Shown here piece after piece: positions 27,339 to 36,187 of a stretch of 64,000 nucleotides of DNA. The stretch covers positions 1-64,000 of the forward strand of contig NZ_CAJAXH010000089.1 in NCBI RefSeq assembly GCF_903946935.1. The letters are read 5' to 3'. Source of the DNA: an uncultured Thiodictyon sp. (lineage in GTDB: Bacteria; Pseudomonadota; Gammaproteobacteria; Chromatiales; Chromatiaceae). The translations under genes were made by a program, and so were the position numbers. Position 1 is the stretch's first letter. Each line of letters opens with the position of its first letter. Below the pieces are notes generated by a model. That model was not told the DNA's origin and did not search any database. It saw only the letters and a list, made by a program, of their open reading frames with translations.

Positions 27339-28157
27339 ATGCTGAACTATGAAAAATTGACGCTTCGCAATGCCGGCTATGTGTCTGCCGAACTGCAAGA
27401 ACGCATTCGTGATACCCGTTTGCTAGTCGCCGGCTGCGGGATCGGTAGTGTCTTCGCTGAAGCCGCAGTACGATTGGGGTTTGAGCGTCTTCTGTTGGTC
27501 GATGGCGACACCGTCGACGCGCACAATCTGAATCGCCAGGATTTCACGGCGGCAGATGTAGGCCGCTCCAAGGTGGCGGCCCTGGCGCAGCGCCTGAGGG
27601 CGATCAATCCGGCAGTCGACATTCTTGAAGTTAGCGCTAACCTGGGCGAGAACAATACGCGGCAGATTGTGGCGGACGCGGATCTGGTCTTCGACACGGT
27701 CGATTTCCTTGACCTGTCGGCCATCGTGCGTCTCCACGATGAATGTCAGCGCCAGGGGAAACCGGCCATCACGGCCATTGCCGTCGGCTGGGGTGCCGGC
27801 GTCCTCTATTTCCCGGTCGGCGGGGAGTGGAGCTTCCGTCGCCTGTTCCGTATCGCCGAGGGCGAGGCGGTCGAAAATGGGGCCTATGTCGCGATGTTCG
27901 CGCCGCTGATGCGGCGGCTTGCCGATCGACTCGACCCCCAGGTACACGAGGTGGTCTCCGCTGCCCTCAAGACCATGGAGGACGGGGCGCCCTGTCCGGC
28001 CTCTCAGGTTGCCCCAGGCGCCTTTGCGGTCGGTGCCTTGGCGATGACGCTGGTGGTGCGTATCCTCGCCGGTTTGCCCGTGAACCAGGCGCCGCACCTG
28101 CTCATCGCGGACCTGCCGACCGCCCTCACATCGCCCGGTATCGACCTGTCGCGCTGA
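27339..28157 (+). CDS. ThiF-family adenylyltransferase (E1-like)
   Basis: The 272-residue protein has the ThiF/MoeB nucleotide fold: LLVAGCGIGSVFAEAAVRLG for the Rossmann loop, LLVDGDTVDAHNLNRQDF with the Asp and the Asn-x-x-Arg motif, and DTVDFLDL. Family members adenylate a C-terminal carboxylate of a carrier protein or peptide. No MoaD/ThiS-like small protein is seen nearby. The zinc Cys-x2-Cys pairs of MoeB are absent. Divergent pairing with the acyltransferase raises the idea that it activates an acyl-amino acid carboxylate; that is speculation. Confidence 0.8.
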   Translation: MLNYEKLTLRNAGYVSAELQERIRDTRLLVAGCGIGSVFAEAAVRLGFERLLLVDGDTVDAHNLNRQDFTAADVGRSKVAALAQRLRAINPAVDILEVSANLGENNTRQIVADADLVFDTVDFLDLSAIVRLHDECQRQGKPAITAIAVGWGAGVLYFPVGGEWSFRRLFRIAEGEAVENGAYVAMFAPLMRRLADRLDPQVHEVVSAALKTMEDGAPCPASQVAPGAFAVGALAMTLVVRILAGLPVNQAPHLLIADLPTALTSPGIDLSR

Positions 28158-28243
28158 ACCTGGTCCCGTCAGCGACTTGAATCCCGCGTCGGCGCGGTTA
28201 TTTAGCGACAACGATTCCATCCACTTCCTTAAAGGCCAGACAG

Positions 28244-28894
28244 ATGAGCGAAAACCAGGTGGTCGAGTTCCCGGGTGCCGAGATCGACGTCCAGTGGGAC
28301 GGTCGACTGTGCATCCATGTCGGCGAGTGTGGCAACGCGGCCGGAGAACTCTTCGTCGGCGGCCGGGAGCCCTGGTGCATCCCGGATTGTTGCAGCAAGG
28401 TGCAGGTGCGCGAGATCATCGAGCGCTGCCCGAGCGGGGCACTGAGCTACAGCGATCCGGAGGGCGGTCCCGAGGTGGCCCCGGCGGAGAACACGGTGAC
28501 GGTCGCCTACAATGGCCCACTCTATGCCCATGGCGAGTTGGCGATCGAGGGGGCGCCCGCGGACATGCCGGGGGTCAGCCACCGGGCCGCGCTCTGTCGC
28601 TGTGGGGCGTCCGCCAACAAGCCCTTCTGTGATAACAGTCACCTGAAAGTCGGTTTCGAGGACTTTGGTGCAGTCGGCGAGCGTGGGGTCCCACTCACCG
28701 CCTTGGGCGGTCCACTGGCGATCAAGGCCTTACCCGATGGGCCCCTGTTGGTCAACGGCAATCTCAGCATCCGGGCCGCGAGCGGGCGCTTGGCCTGGGA
28801 GGGGGCCGCGACCGCCCTGTGCCGCTGCGGGGCCTCCAAGAACAAACCCTTCTGCGACGGTAGCCACCAGCAGGTCGGCTTTAAGAGCACCTGA
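28244..28894 (+). CDS. Iron-sulfur protein with Fer4_19-like and two CDGSH domains
   Basis: In this 216-residue protein, residues 1-70 resemble a divergent 4Fe-4S domain (LCIHVGECGNA, then CIPDCC and ERCPSGAL). Two CDGSH zinc-finger-like 2Fe-2S domains follow: CRCGASANKPFCDNSH and, at the C-terminus, CRCGASKNKPFCDGSH, each with the Cys3-His ligand set. Such proteins may carry or sense redox state; the role in bacteria is not defined. It stands alone, convergent with the SDR gene with a 14-base overlap. Confidence 0.88.
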   Translation: MSENQVVEFPGAEIDVQWDGRLCIHVGECGNAAGELFVGGREPWCIPDCCSKVQVREIIERCPSGALSYSDPEGGPEVAPAENTVTVAYNGPLYAHGELAIEGAPADMPGVSHRAALCRCGASANKPFCDNSHLKVGFEDFGAVGERGVPLTALGGPLAIKALPDGPLLVNGNLSIRAASGRLAWEGAATALCRCGASKNKPFCDGSHQQVGFKST

Positions 28895-29582
28895 GCAGTT
28901 CCAGATAAGCCGGAGCGGCCGTCTCGGGCGCGGGCAGGCCGAAGGGGTCCTCGCCGGGGTAGAGCCGGGCGCGCAGTCCGGTGCGCAGCACCCCGGGGTC
29001 CAGGCTGGCGACGCGGATCGGGCTGGTGCCGCGGGTTTCCTCGGCCAGCACCTGGGCCAGTCCCTCCAGGCCGAATTTGGCCGCCGCGAAGGCGCCCCAG
29101 TAGGCGTGTCCGGCGCGCCCGACCCGGTCGGCGGTGAAGATCACCACCGCGTCGCGGGAGGCGCGCAGGAGCGGCAGGCAGGCCTGGGTGAGCAGAAAGG
29201 GGGCGGTGAGATTGATCCGCAGCACCTGCTCCCAGTCGGCGGCATCGTAGTCGTCGAGGCGAGCGAGGTAGGGGGCGAAGGCGGCGCAATGCACCAGTGA
29301 GTCGAGTCGCCCGAAGGTCTCCCCGACCAGCTCGGCCGCGCCGCGGGCCGCGCGCTCGTCGGCCGTGTCGAGATTGAGCGGCAGGATGGCGGGCTCGGGC
29401 CCGCCGGCTGACTCGATCGCGTCATAGACCGCGGCCAGGTCGGCGTCCGGGTGGTCGCTCAAGACCAGGGTGGCACCCTGGGCGGCGGCGGCCAGGGCGA
29501 CGGCGCGGCCGATCCCCTCGGCCGCCCCGGTCACCAGGACGACGCGCTCTGCGAGTGGTTGTTGTGTTGGGTCTGCTGCCAT
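28881..29582 (-). CDS. YciK-like short-chain dehydrogenase lacking catalytic Tyr and Ser
   Basis: Start ATG 29582 gives 233 residues with a normal Rossmann loop (VLVTGAAEGIGRAVA). Aligned by eye with Escherichia coli YciK, the active-site region reads FTADRVG where YciK has Ser residues, and GAFAAAK where YciK has GAYAASK. Thus the catalytic Tyr is Phe and the catalytic Ser is missing; Lys is kept. Dehydrogenase activity is therefore doubtful. It lies upstream of no obvious partner and 170 bases from ubiG, on the same strand. The N-terminal extension to 29639 is possible but repeat-derived. Confidence 0.75.
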   Translation of the reverse strand: MAADPTQQPLAERVVLVTGAAEGIGRAVALAAAAQGATLVLSDHPDADLAAVYDAIESAGGPEPAILPLNLDTADERAARGAAELVGETFGRLDSLVHCAAFAPYLARLDDYDAADWEQVLRINLTAPFLLTQACLPLLRASRDAVVIFTADRVGRAGHAYWGAFAAAKFGLEGLAQVLAEETRGTSPIRVASLDPGVLRTGLRARLYPGEDPFGLPAPETAAPAYLELLRCS

Positions 29583-29614
29583 CGGTAATCCTAGAGCCTG
29601 GAAAGGGCAATTGT

Positions 29615-29743
29615 CACGCCAAGGCGCCAAGCTCGCCAAGGTTGTTCAGTGTGTTGTCGGCGGCTGGCCATCCACCCGACGGGCGATCTGGATCGCCTGG
29701 TCTATCTTATTGTATTTATTGGCGAGCTTGGCGCCTTGCCGTG
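29615..29743. repeat. GCCAAGG-type inverted repeat
   Basis: The arms 29615-29639 and 29719-29743 are near-perfect reverse complements containing CCAAGGCGCCAAGCTCGCC and enclose about 80 bases. It sits between ubiG and the YciK-like gene, both on the minus strand, so it may act on the ubiG transcript end. Confidence 0.75.
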
Positions 29744-29754
29744 AGAAACTCGGG

Positions 29755-30492
29755 TTAGTCCCCCGCATCGCGCCGGCACGTGACCAGATAGTTCACATCC
29801 ACGTCAGTGGGGTTGAGCGCAAAGACGCGGGTCAGCGGGTCGTAGGTGAGCCCGGTGATGTCAAGGGTGCGCAGGCCGGCGGCGCGAATCCAGCGATCCA
29901 GTTCGGCCGGGCGGATGAAGCGGTTGAAGTCATGGGTCCCGGTCGGCAGCATTTTGAACAGATACTCGGCCCCGAGGATAGCCAGGAGATAGGACTTGAG
30001 ATTGCGGTTGAGGGTAGAGAAAAACACCAGACCCCCGGGTCGTACCAGCCGCGCGCAGGCCGCCACCACTGAGCCCGGGTCTGGCACATGCTCCAGCAGC
30101 TCGGTACAGGTGACGACGTCGAAGCTGGCCGGCCGCTCGGCCGCCAGCGCCTCCGCCGGGATGCGCCGGTAGTCGACCGCGATACCGCTCTCCAGGGTGT
30201 GCAGCTCGGCCACCCGCAACGGCGTTTCGCCCATGTCGATGCCGAGGACATGGGCGCCGCGGCTGGCCATGGACTCGGACAGGATGCCGCCGCCGCAGCC
30301 GACGTCCAGCACCTCGCGGCCCGCCAGTCCGGCGGCCCGATCGATGTACTCCAGCCGCAGCGGATTGAGTTCGTGCAGCATTTTGCACTCGCTCAAGGGG
30401 TCCCACCAGCGCGCGGCCAGGGCCTCGAACTTGCCGATCTCTCCGGGGTCCACGTTGGCGTGGAGGTCGTGGTGCTGGGCGGTGGCGGTCAT
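29755..30492 (-). CDS. ubiG: Ubiquinone O-methyltransferase
   Basis: This 245-residue SAM-dependent methyltransferase catalyses both O-methylations of ubiquinone synthesis. It starts with the typical [20 protein letters not shown] and [16 protein letters not shown] binding is through [16 protein letters not shown], and [14 protein letters not shown] and [16 protein letters not shown] follow. All motifs match UbiG and the length is standard. It is divergent from glyA over 109 bases. Confidence 0.93.
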   Translation of the reverse strand: MTATAQHHDLHANVDPGEIGKFEALAARWWDPLSECKMLHELNPLRLEYIDRAAGLAGREVLDVGCGGGILSESMASRGAHVLGIDMGETPLRVAELHTLESGIAVDYRRIPAEALAAERPASFDVVTCTELLEHVPDPGSVVAACARLVRPGGLVFFSTLNRNLKSYLLAILGAEYLFKMLPTGTHDFNRFIRPAELDRWIRAAGLRTLDITGLTYDPLTRVFALNPTDVDVNYLVTCRRDAGD

Positions 30493-30601
30493 GGGGTAAG
30501 GGACCTAGGTGGCTGGGATAGCGGGAGGCGCCATTCTATAACGAGCGGTGCCGGACAGAACCGATTAAACTGCACGGCTTTTCACGCCGGGGGAACCTCC
30601 C

Positions 30602-31858
30602 ATGTTTACACAGACCATGACGATTCGCGACTACGACCCGGAACTTTGGGCGGCCATCCAGGGCGAGGAGCTGCGCCAGGAGGAGCACATCGAGCTGATT
30701 GCCTCCGAAAATTATGTCAGCCCCCGGGTCCTGGAGGCCCAGGGAGGCGTCATGACCAACAAGTATGCCGAGGGCTACCCCGGCAAGCGCTACTACGGCG
30801 GCTGCGAGTTCGTCGACGTGGCCGAGCAGTTGGCCATCGACCGGGCCAAGCAACTGTTCGGCGCCGCCTACGCCAACGTCCAGCCGCACTCCGGCTCCCA
30901 GGCGAACGCGGCCGTGTACATGGCACTGTGCCAGCCGGGCGACACCATCCTCGGCATGAGCCTGGCCCACGGCGGCCACCTGACCCACGGGGCCAAGCCC
31001 AACTTCTCCGGCAAGCTCTACCATGCCGTCCAGTACGGCCTGGATCCCGCCACCGGCGAGATCGATTATGCCGAGGTGGAGCGTCTGGCCCTGGAACACA
31101 AGCCGCGTATGATCATCGCCGGCTTCTCGGCCTACTCGCGGGTGGTCGATTGGGCGCGGTTCCGGGCGATTGCCGATGCGGTCGGCGCCTATCTCTTCGT
31201 CGACATGGCCCATGTGGCCGGCCTGGTGGCGGCCGGGGTCTACCCGAGCCCGGTGGCCATTGCCGACGTGACCACCACCACCACCCACAAGACGCTGCGC
31301 GGTCCCCGCGGCGGGCTGATCCTGGCGCGTGCCAATCCCGAGATCGAGAAGAAATTGAGCTCGCTGGTGTTTCCGGGCACCCAGGGCGGCCCGCTGATGC
31401 ACGTCATCGCCGCCAAGGCGGTGGCCTTCAAGGAGGCCCTGGAGCCGACCTTCAAGGCGTACCAGCAGCAGGTGGTACACAACGCCCAGGCCATGGCCGA
31501 GGTCTTCCTCGCGCGCGGCTACGATGTGGTCTCCGGCGGCACCGACGACCACCTGTTCCTGGTGAGCTTCATCGAGCAGGGCCTCACCGGCAAGCACGTG
31601 GACGCCTGGCTGGGGGCCGCCAACATCACCGTCAACAAGAACGCGGTGCCCAACGACCCCCAGTCGCCCTTTGTCACCAGCGGCATCCGGGTCGGTACCC
31701 CGGCGATGACCACCCGCGGTTGCGGTCTGACGGAGGCGCGCGACCTGGCCGGCTGGATGTGCGATGTGATCGACGGGCGCGGTGATCCGGCCGCCATCGC
31801 CACCGCCAAGGCGCGGGTGCTGGACCTGTGTAAGCGCTTCCCCGTGTACCAGCGCTGA
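30602..31858 (+). CDS. glyA: Serine hydroxymethyltransferase
   Basis: The 418-residue PLP enzyme interconverts serine and glycine with tetrahydrofolate. It has [38 protein letters not shown], and the PLP-lysine motif [14 protein letters not shown]. The C-terminus ([13 protein letters not shown]) is also conserved. It feeds one-carbon units to purine synthesis, including PurN upstream in this window. nrdR starts five bases after the stop. Confidence 0.96.
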   Translation: MFTQTMTIRDYDPELWAAIQGEELRQEEHIELIASENYVSPRVLEAQGGVMTNKYAEGYPGKRYYGGCEFVDVAEQLAIDRAKQLFGAAYANVQPHSGSQANAAVYMALCQPGDTILGMSLAHGGHLTHGAKPNFSGKLYHAVQYGLDPATGEIDYAEVERLALEHKPRMIIAGFSAYSRVVDWARFRAIADAVGAYLFVDMAHVAGLVAAGVYPSPVAIADVTTTTTHKTLRGPRGGLILARANPEIEKKLSSLVFPGTQGGPLMHVIAAKAVAFKEALEPTFKAYQQQVVHNAQAMAEVFLARGYDVVSGGTDDHLFLVSFIEQGLTGKHVDAWLGAANITVNKNAVPNDPQSPFVTSGIRVGTPAMTTRGCGLTEARDLAGWMCDVIDGRGDPAAIATAKARVLDLCKRFPVYQR

Positions 31859-31862
31859 TCGC

Positions 31863-32378
31863 ATGCGCTGTCCGTTCTGCGGCGCCGAGGACACCAAGGT
31901 CGTGGACTCCCGGCTGGCGGGGGATGGCGATCAGGTGCGCCGTCGGCGCAAGTGCGAGCTGTGCAAGGAGCGTTTCACCACCTACGAGACGGCCGAACTG
32001 AACCTGCCGCGGGTGGTCAAGGGCGACGGTAGCCGGGTGCCGTTCGATGGGCGCAAACTGCGCGCCGGTATGATGCGTGCCCTGGAGAAGCGCCCGGTCA
32101 GCACCGAGCAGATCGACGCGGCCCAGGCGCGCATCCAGCGGCGGTTGATGTCGGGCGGGGACGCGGAGGTCCCGGCGCGGCGGGTGGGGGAACTGGTGAT
32201 GGAGGAGTTGAAGGCGCTCGATCAGGTCGCCTATGTCCGCTTCGCCTCCGTCTACCGCAAATTCGAGGACGTGGCCGCCTTTCGCGAGGAGATCGACCGC
32301 CTGGAGCGGCAACCGACGCCGGAGGTCCGGCGTCAGCAACTCGATTTGCTCGACCAACTGGAGGACAAACCGAAGTGA
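31863..32378 (+). CDS. nrdR: Transcriptional repressor NrdR
   Basis: ATG 31863 yields the canonical [17 protein letters not shown]. The 171-residue regulator has a zinc ribbon (CPFC at 3-6, CELC near 31-34) and an ATP-cone ([19 protein letters not shown]). It senses nucleotides and represses ribonucleotide reductase genes. It overlaps ribD by four bases, the common glyA-nrdR-ribD-ribE order of gammaproteobacteria. Confidence 0.95.
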   Translation: MRCPFCGAEDTKVVDSRLAGDGDQVRRRRKCELCKERFTTYETAELNLPRVVKGDGSRVPFDGRKLRAGMMRALEKRPVSTEQIDAAQARIQRRLMSGGDAEVPARRVGELVMEELKALDQVAYVRFASVYRKFEDVAAFREEIDRLERQPTPEVRRQQLDLLDQLEDKPK

Positions 32379-33547
32379 CTGCCAACCACCCCCGGGCGAC
32401 CCCGCCGCGCGCGGCCGACTACGCCCCCATGGCCCGGGCGATCCAGCTCGCCCGGCGCGGGCTCTATACGACGAATCCCAATCCACGCGTGGGGTGTGTC
32501 CTGGTGCGCGATGGTGAGGTGGTGGGTGAGGGCTGGCATCGGCGCGCCGGTGAGCCCCATGCCGAGCCCCTCGCCCTGACCGCCGCCGGTGAGCGGGCGC
32601 GGGGGGCCACCGCGTATGTCACCCTGGAGCCCTGCTGTCACCACGGCCGCACCCCGCCTTGCACCGAGGCATTGATTGCGGCTGGGGTCACACGGGTGGT
32701 CTGCGCCATGGTGGACCCCAATCCGCTGGTCGCCGGGCAGGGCCTGGGGCGCTTGCAAGCGGCGGGCATCGAGGTGCTGTGCGGGGTGTTGGAGGCGCAG
32801 TCGCGGGCGCTGAATCCGGGATTTATCAAGCGGATGGAACACGCGCTGCCCTACTGCCGCTGCAAACTCGCGGCCAGCCTTGATGGGCGCACCGCGATGG
32901 CCAGCGGGGAGAGCCGCTGGATCAGTTCTGCGGCCTCCCGGCGGGACGTGCACCGCCTGCGTGCCCGGCACGCGGCCATCGTCACAGGGGTCGGCACCCT
33001 GCTGGCGGATGACCCCTCGCTCACGGTGCGACTGGCGGGCGCCGAGCTGCCCGGGCTTCAGGCTGGTGAGTCGGTGCCTCAACCCTGGCGGGTGGTGGTG
33101 GACAGTCGGCTGCGCACGCCCGCGGGGGCGCGGCTGTTCAGCCTGCCCGGGCCCACCGTGATGGCCTGCGGTGGGGCTGTCGATCCGGCGCGGGTGGCCG
33201 CGCTGGAGGCCGTGGGGGCGCGGGTGGTGCAGTTTGCCGAGCCCCACGGTCTGGTCGATCTGCACGCGCTGATGGCCTGGTTCGCCGCCCAGGAGGTCAA
33301 CGAGGTCCTGCTGGAGGCCGGCCCCACGCTGGCCGGGGCGGCACTCACGGCCGGGCTGGTCGACGAGTTGATCCTGTATCTGGCCCCCCACCTGATGGGC
33401 GACGGGGCGCGCGGGCTGTTCCGGCTCCCCGGGCTGGAGCATATGGAGCACCGCATCCCGCTGCATATCCAGGAGGTGCGCCGCGTCGGGCCGGACCTGC
33501 GACTCACTTTGCGCGCGGGCGCACTGTCACCGGCCGAGGGGGTTTGA
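32375..33547 (+). CDS. ribD: Riboflavin deaminase/reductase
   Basis: GTG 32375 overlaps the nrdR stop. The 390-residue bifunctional enzyme has an N-terminal deaminase with zinc ligands in HAEPLAL and [12 protein letters not shown]. The C-terminal reductase (from about 165) has [18 protein letters not shown] and [11 protein letters not shown]. It converts the first pyrimidine intermediate of riboflavin synthesis in two steps. Translational coupling leaves no room for an FMN riboswitch before it, and none is seen. Confidence 0.95.
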   Translation: MTANHPRATPPRAADYAPMARAIQLARRGLYTTNPNPRVGCVLVRDGEVVGEGWHRRAGEPHAEPLALTAAGERARGATAYVTLEPCCHHGRTPPCTEALIAAGVTRVVCAMVDPNPLVAGQGLGRLQAAGIEVLCGVLEAQSRALNPGFIKRMEHALPYCRCKLAASLDGRTAMASGESRWISSAASRRDVHRLRARHAAIVTGVGTLLADDPSLTVRLAGAELPGLQAGESVPQPWRVVVDSRLRTPAGARLFSLPGPTVMACGGAVDPARVAALEAVGARVVQFAEPHGLVDLHALMAWFAAQEVNEVLLEAGPTLAGAALTAGLVDELILYLAPHLMGDGARGLFRLPGLEHMEHRIPLHIQEVRRVGPDLRLTLRAGALSPAEGV

Positions 33548-33549
33548 TC

Positions 33550-34221
33550 ATGTTTACCGGCATCATCCAATCAGTTGGGGAGGTTCGCCGCCTGGAGCCC
33601 CGCGGGGGCGACGTGCGACTGACCATCGGTAGCGGCAAGCTGGCGCTTGCCGACGCATCCTTGGGCGACAGTATCGCGGTCAACGGGGTCTGTCTCACCG
33701 CCGTGACCCTGGCCGCCGACGCCTTCGCCGCCGATGTGTCCCGCGAGACCCTGTCACTCACCACGCTCGGTGGGCTGACCACCGGCAGCCCGGTGAACCT
33801 GGAGCCGGCGCTGACCCTGTCGACGCCCCTGGGCGGGCACCTGGTGAGCGGCCATGTCGATGGGGTCGGGCAGATTCTGGAGCGGCGCGAGGACGGCCGC
33901 TCCTGGCGGCTGCGTATCGCCGCCCCGCCCGAGCTGGCCCGCTACATCGCGCACAAGGGGTCCATCTGCGTGGACGGCGTGAGTCTCACCGTCAACGCGG
34001 TGGACGGTGCCTGCTTCGAGCTCAACATCGTCCCCCATACGCTCGATGAGACGATTATCGCCGGCTACCGGACCGGCACCCGGGTCAACCTGGAAGTGGA
34101 CCTCATCGCCCGCTATCTGGAGCGGCTGCTGCTGGGTGAGAAGGCGGCCAATCCCAGTGGGGGAGCCGGCGGGGGTGGCCTTACGCGTGAATTTCTGGCC
34201 GAGCATGGGTTCGGGGGCTGA
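33550..34221 (+). CDS. ribE: Riboflavin synthase alpha chain
   Basis: ATG 33550 gives the universal MFTGIIQSVG start; a TTG six bases upstream is less likely. Two lumazine-binding repeats are visible, about 1-95 and 96-200, each with a G-x-S/VCLT or VSLT segment (NGVCLTAV and DGVSLTVN). The enzyme dismutates two 6,7-dimethyl-8-ribityllumazine to riboflavin. The 223-residue length is standard. ribBA and ribH do not follow here; an unrelated membrane protein gene does. Confidence 0.95.
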   Translation: MFTGIIQSVGEVRRLEPRGGDVRLTIGSGKLALADASLGDSIAVNGVCLTAVTLAADAFAADVSRETLSLTTLGGLTTGSPVNLEPALTLSTPLGGHLVSGHVDGVGQILERREDGRSWRLRIAAPPELARYIAHKGSICVDGVSLTVNAVDGACFELNIVPHTLDETIIAGYRTGTRVNLEVDLIARYLERLLLGEKAANPSGGAGGGGLTREFLAEHGFGG

Positions 34222-34264
34222 CCGTGGCCGCGGATTGAATAGGTTGCGGGGGGTCGGACAGCCA

Positions 34265-35449
34265 ATGACAGCACCGATTGAAACCATCAAGAAATCATTG
34301 GATGTCAGCCAGCAGGCGCCGGGGCTGCTGGAGCGGCTGGGTGTGCGCTATTATCGCTATCTGGGCCGCCAGTCAGGTACCGCGGGTCTGCGCAACCCGA
34401 CGATCGACGAGCTGCCCGACGATATTACGCTGCAAACGCTGGCCGGCAATATCACCACCTTTGCAGTCATCATCGCCTTTGCGGTCGGCGCCTTGACCAC
34501 GTTCGGCACGGTCTGGGTGAACGTGACTTATCAGGGTGTTATGGGTGACACGGCCTATTATGCGCTCTATGGCGGCGTCCTGGTCGCCATGTTGTTGGTC
34601 GAGTTGGCCGGGCTGTACTGGTTGGGCGTCAAGACGGTGTACAGCCTAGCCTGTCTGACCGGTCAACATCAGTTGAGCGAGAGTTTTTATCTCCCGGTCA
34701 ATTATGCGGTGCCCAATATCCTGGCCCGGGCGGCGCTGGAGGTCCCCGATCCGGTCATTCATTATCTTGGTATTGATCCGCTCAAGCATCTGTCACGATC
34801 AAAACTGCTGCTGGTTGCCGTCTTATACAAGGCCAAGGTCCTACTGAGCAGCCTGGTGGTGAAATATGTGTTGGTCCGGCTGGCCGGCAAGGGCGGTACG
34901 CGCACCGTATTCAATTGGGTGGCCGTCCCGATCACCGGTTTGTGGGATGCCTTTACGCTGCATAAGGTCGCGCGCGATGCGCGCCTGCGGCTATTTGGGC
35001 TCAAACTCACCGAACACATCGTTACCAATAGCCTGAGCGACGACCTGCTGGGGCGCTTGAGCCCCTCCGCTCAAGAGTGCGCGATCCGGGCGGTCGCCGC
35101 CATCATGGTCCTGGCCCAAAATTATCACCCAAATCTCTTGGTGTTGCTCATCAGGTTCGCCGATGCCTTTCATATCACAGAGGGCAATGAGTATGATAAC
35201 TGGGACGATTTTTTGTCGCTGTTGAATCGCCTTTCCGCCTCAGAGCGGCTGTTTATATTGGACTTGCTCAGTATTGCCGCGGCCTTCGATGGCCGGGTCT
35301 CACGCCTGGAGGGGCGTCATCTGCCGCAGGCCTTCAAGGAATTGACTGACCGCTACATGACGCGCACCAGTCAATTGACGCAGATGCTGGTGTCCGGGCA
35401 GCTACATGCGGCCAAGGCGCTGTGTACCCTGGAGCTTGCTGCGGGCTGA
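34265..35449 (+). CDS. Membrane protein of unknown function with TerB-like C-terminal helices
   Basis: ATG 34265 is chosen because upstream codons overlap ribE in another frame. The 394-residue protein has two strong membrane helices (about 63-85 and 98-120) and weaker hydrophobic segments near 175-215. The C-terminal third is helical, with ILDLLSIAAAFDGRVSRLEG (about 340-360), which resembles the metal-binding DG-x-E segment of TerB-like domains. I do not recognise a named family. It lies 43 bases after ribE and might be cotranscribed, though codon use is less GC-biased than in ribE. Confidence 0.6.
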   Translation: MTAPIETIKKSLDVSQQAPGLLERLGVRYYRYLGRQSGTAGLRNPTIDELPDDITLQTLAGNITTFAVIIAFAVGALTTFGTVWVNVTYQGVMGDTAYYALYGGVLVAMLLVELAGLYWLGVKTVYSLACLTGQHQLSESFYLPVNYAVPNILARAALEVPDPVIHYLGIDPLKHLSRSKLLLVAVLYKAKVLLSSLVVKYVLVRLAGKGGTRTVFNWVAVPITGLWDAFTLHKVARDARLRLFGLKLTEHIVTNSLSDDLLGRLSPSAQECAIRAVAAIMVLAQNYHPNLLVLLIRFADAFHITEGNEYDNWDDFLSLLNRLSASERLFILDLLSIAAAFDGRVSRLEGRHLPQAFKELTDRYMTRTSQLTQMLVSGQLHAAKALCTLELAAG

Positions 35450-35453
35450 TGGC

Positions 35454-35996
35454 CTACTGCCCGGGGAGCGCCGGGGTGGGGGGTATCAATCTGACTATCG
35501 CCCAACCATCGAACCATTCGGTCAACGCACGCGACTGGCCCAAGCCGGCAAGCCGGCGGTCGATGGCATCATGGTTGCCCCACACCACCTCGGCCAAGGT
35601 GCCGGCGTCGACGCGTGATTCGATGTCATGGCAATAGAGCCCCAGATCGCGCTGCACATAGAATCCGTAGGTGCGGCAGGCGACCGGGCGCTGGGCATAA
35701 ACGCGGCATGCGTTGGTCGTCTCGTCCAAGAGTGGGCAGGTCACCGGTCGCGATGGCTGGTGCGCCAAGGCCGCCACGTCTCGACTGATTGCGTGCAACT
35801 GTTCCGGTGGGAATGCGGTGAGCCCCTCCCGCAGCAAATCCCATTCCGGCGCTGTGAGCTGAGGTATCTCGGCCAGCCGCCGACAACAATGGCTGCACCC
35901 CTTGGCGCATAGCCAGTCGGGGCGGTTCTCCCGGATGGATTGAACACGCGACTCGATGTCGGTATGGAGTCGATCTAAAGGATTGTCTGGTTGCAC
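35454..35996 (-). CDS. YkgJ-family cysteine cluster protein
   Basis: The protein holds the CxxxCxxCC-type cluster CAKGCSHCCRRL and later CPLLDETTNACRVYAQRPVACRTYG, typical of YkgJ/UPF0153 proteins thought to bind zinc or an Fe-S cluster. The length is 180 residues from GTG 35996. An upstream ATG at 36053 would start inside the R1 dispersed repeat and add 19 residues, so the repeat could have supplied a new start. It is convergent with the membrane protein gene, with four bases between them. Confidence 0.8.
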   Translation of the reverse strand: MQPDNPLDRLHTDIESRVQSIRENRPDWLCAKGCSHCCRRLAEIPQLTAPEWDLLREGLTAFPPEQLHAISRDVAALAHQPSRPVTCPLLDETTNACRVYAQRPVACRTYGFYVQRDLGLYCHDIESRVDAGTLAEVVWGNHDAIDRRLAGLGQSRALTEWFDGWAIVRLIPPTPALPGQ

Positions 35997-36022
35997 AGTC
36001 TGGCTCTTCTCTTCGCTCTCTT

Positions 36023-36149
36023 CTCGTGACACCGCTCCAGCGGTGTCACGCATGTGTTAGGCGCTCTGCGCCGCGTGCGCTGACGGGGCCGGCCGACGGG
36101 GCCTCGAGCACAACTCCGGCGACTTCGCTTGCGGCCCCCAGGCCGCGAC
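36023..36149 (+). repeat. Dispersed repeat R1 plus half R3
   Basis: Bases 36023-36083 are an R1 copy (CGTGACACCGCTCCAGCGGT, then GGCGCTCTGCGCCGCGTGCG). Bases 36130-36149 are one arm of R3. They fill the gap between the YkgJ gene and the TIR-STAND gene. Confidence 0.75.
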
Positions 36150-36187
36150 CGATGCCACCCGCTCAGTGCTGGCCGGTGCGATGATCG

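Noticed and set aside
30088-31785. Long plus-strand open frame across the ubiG-glyA region
   Set aside because: It runs antisense to ubiG and out of frame with glyA; both of those are clear conserved genes.
32300-32380. FMN riboswitch before ribD
   Set aside because: ribD overlaps nrdR by four bases and the preceding bases are coding; no FMN-element motifs were seen.
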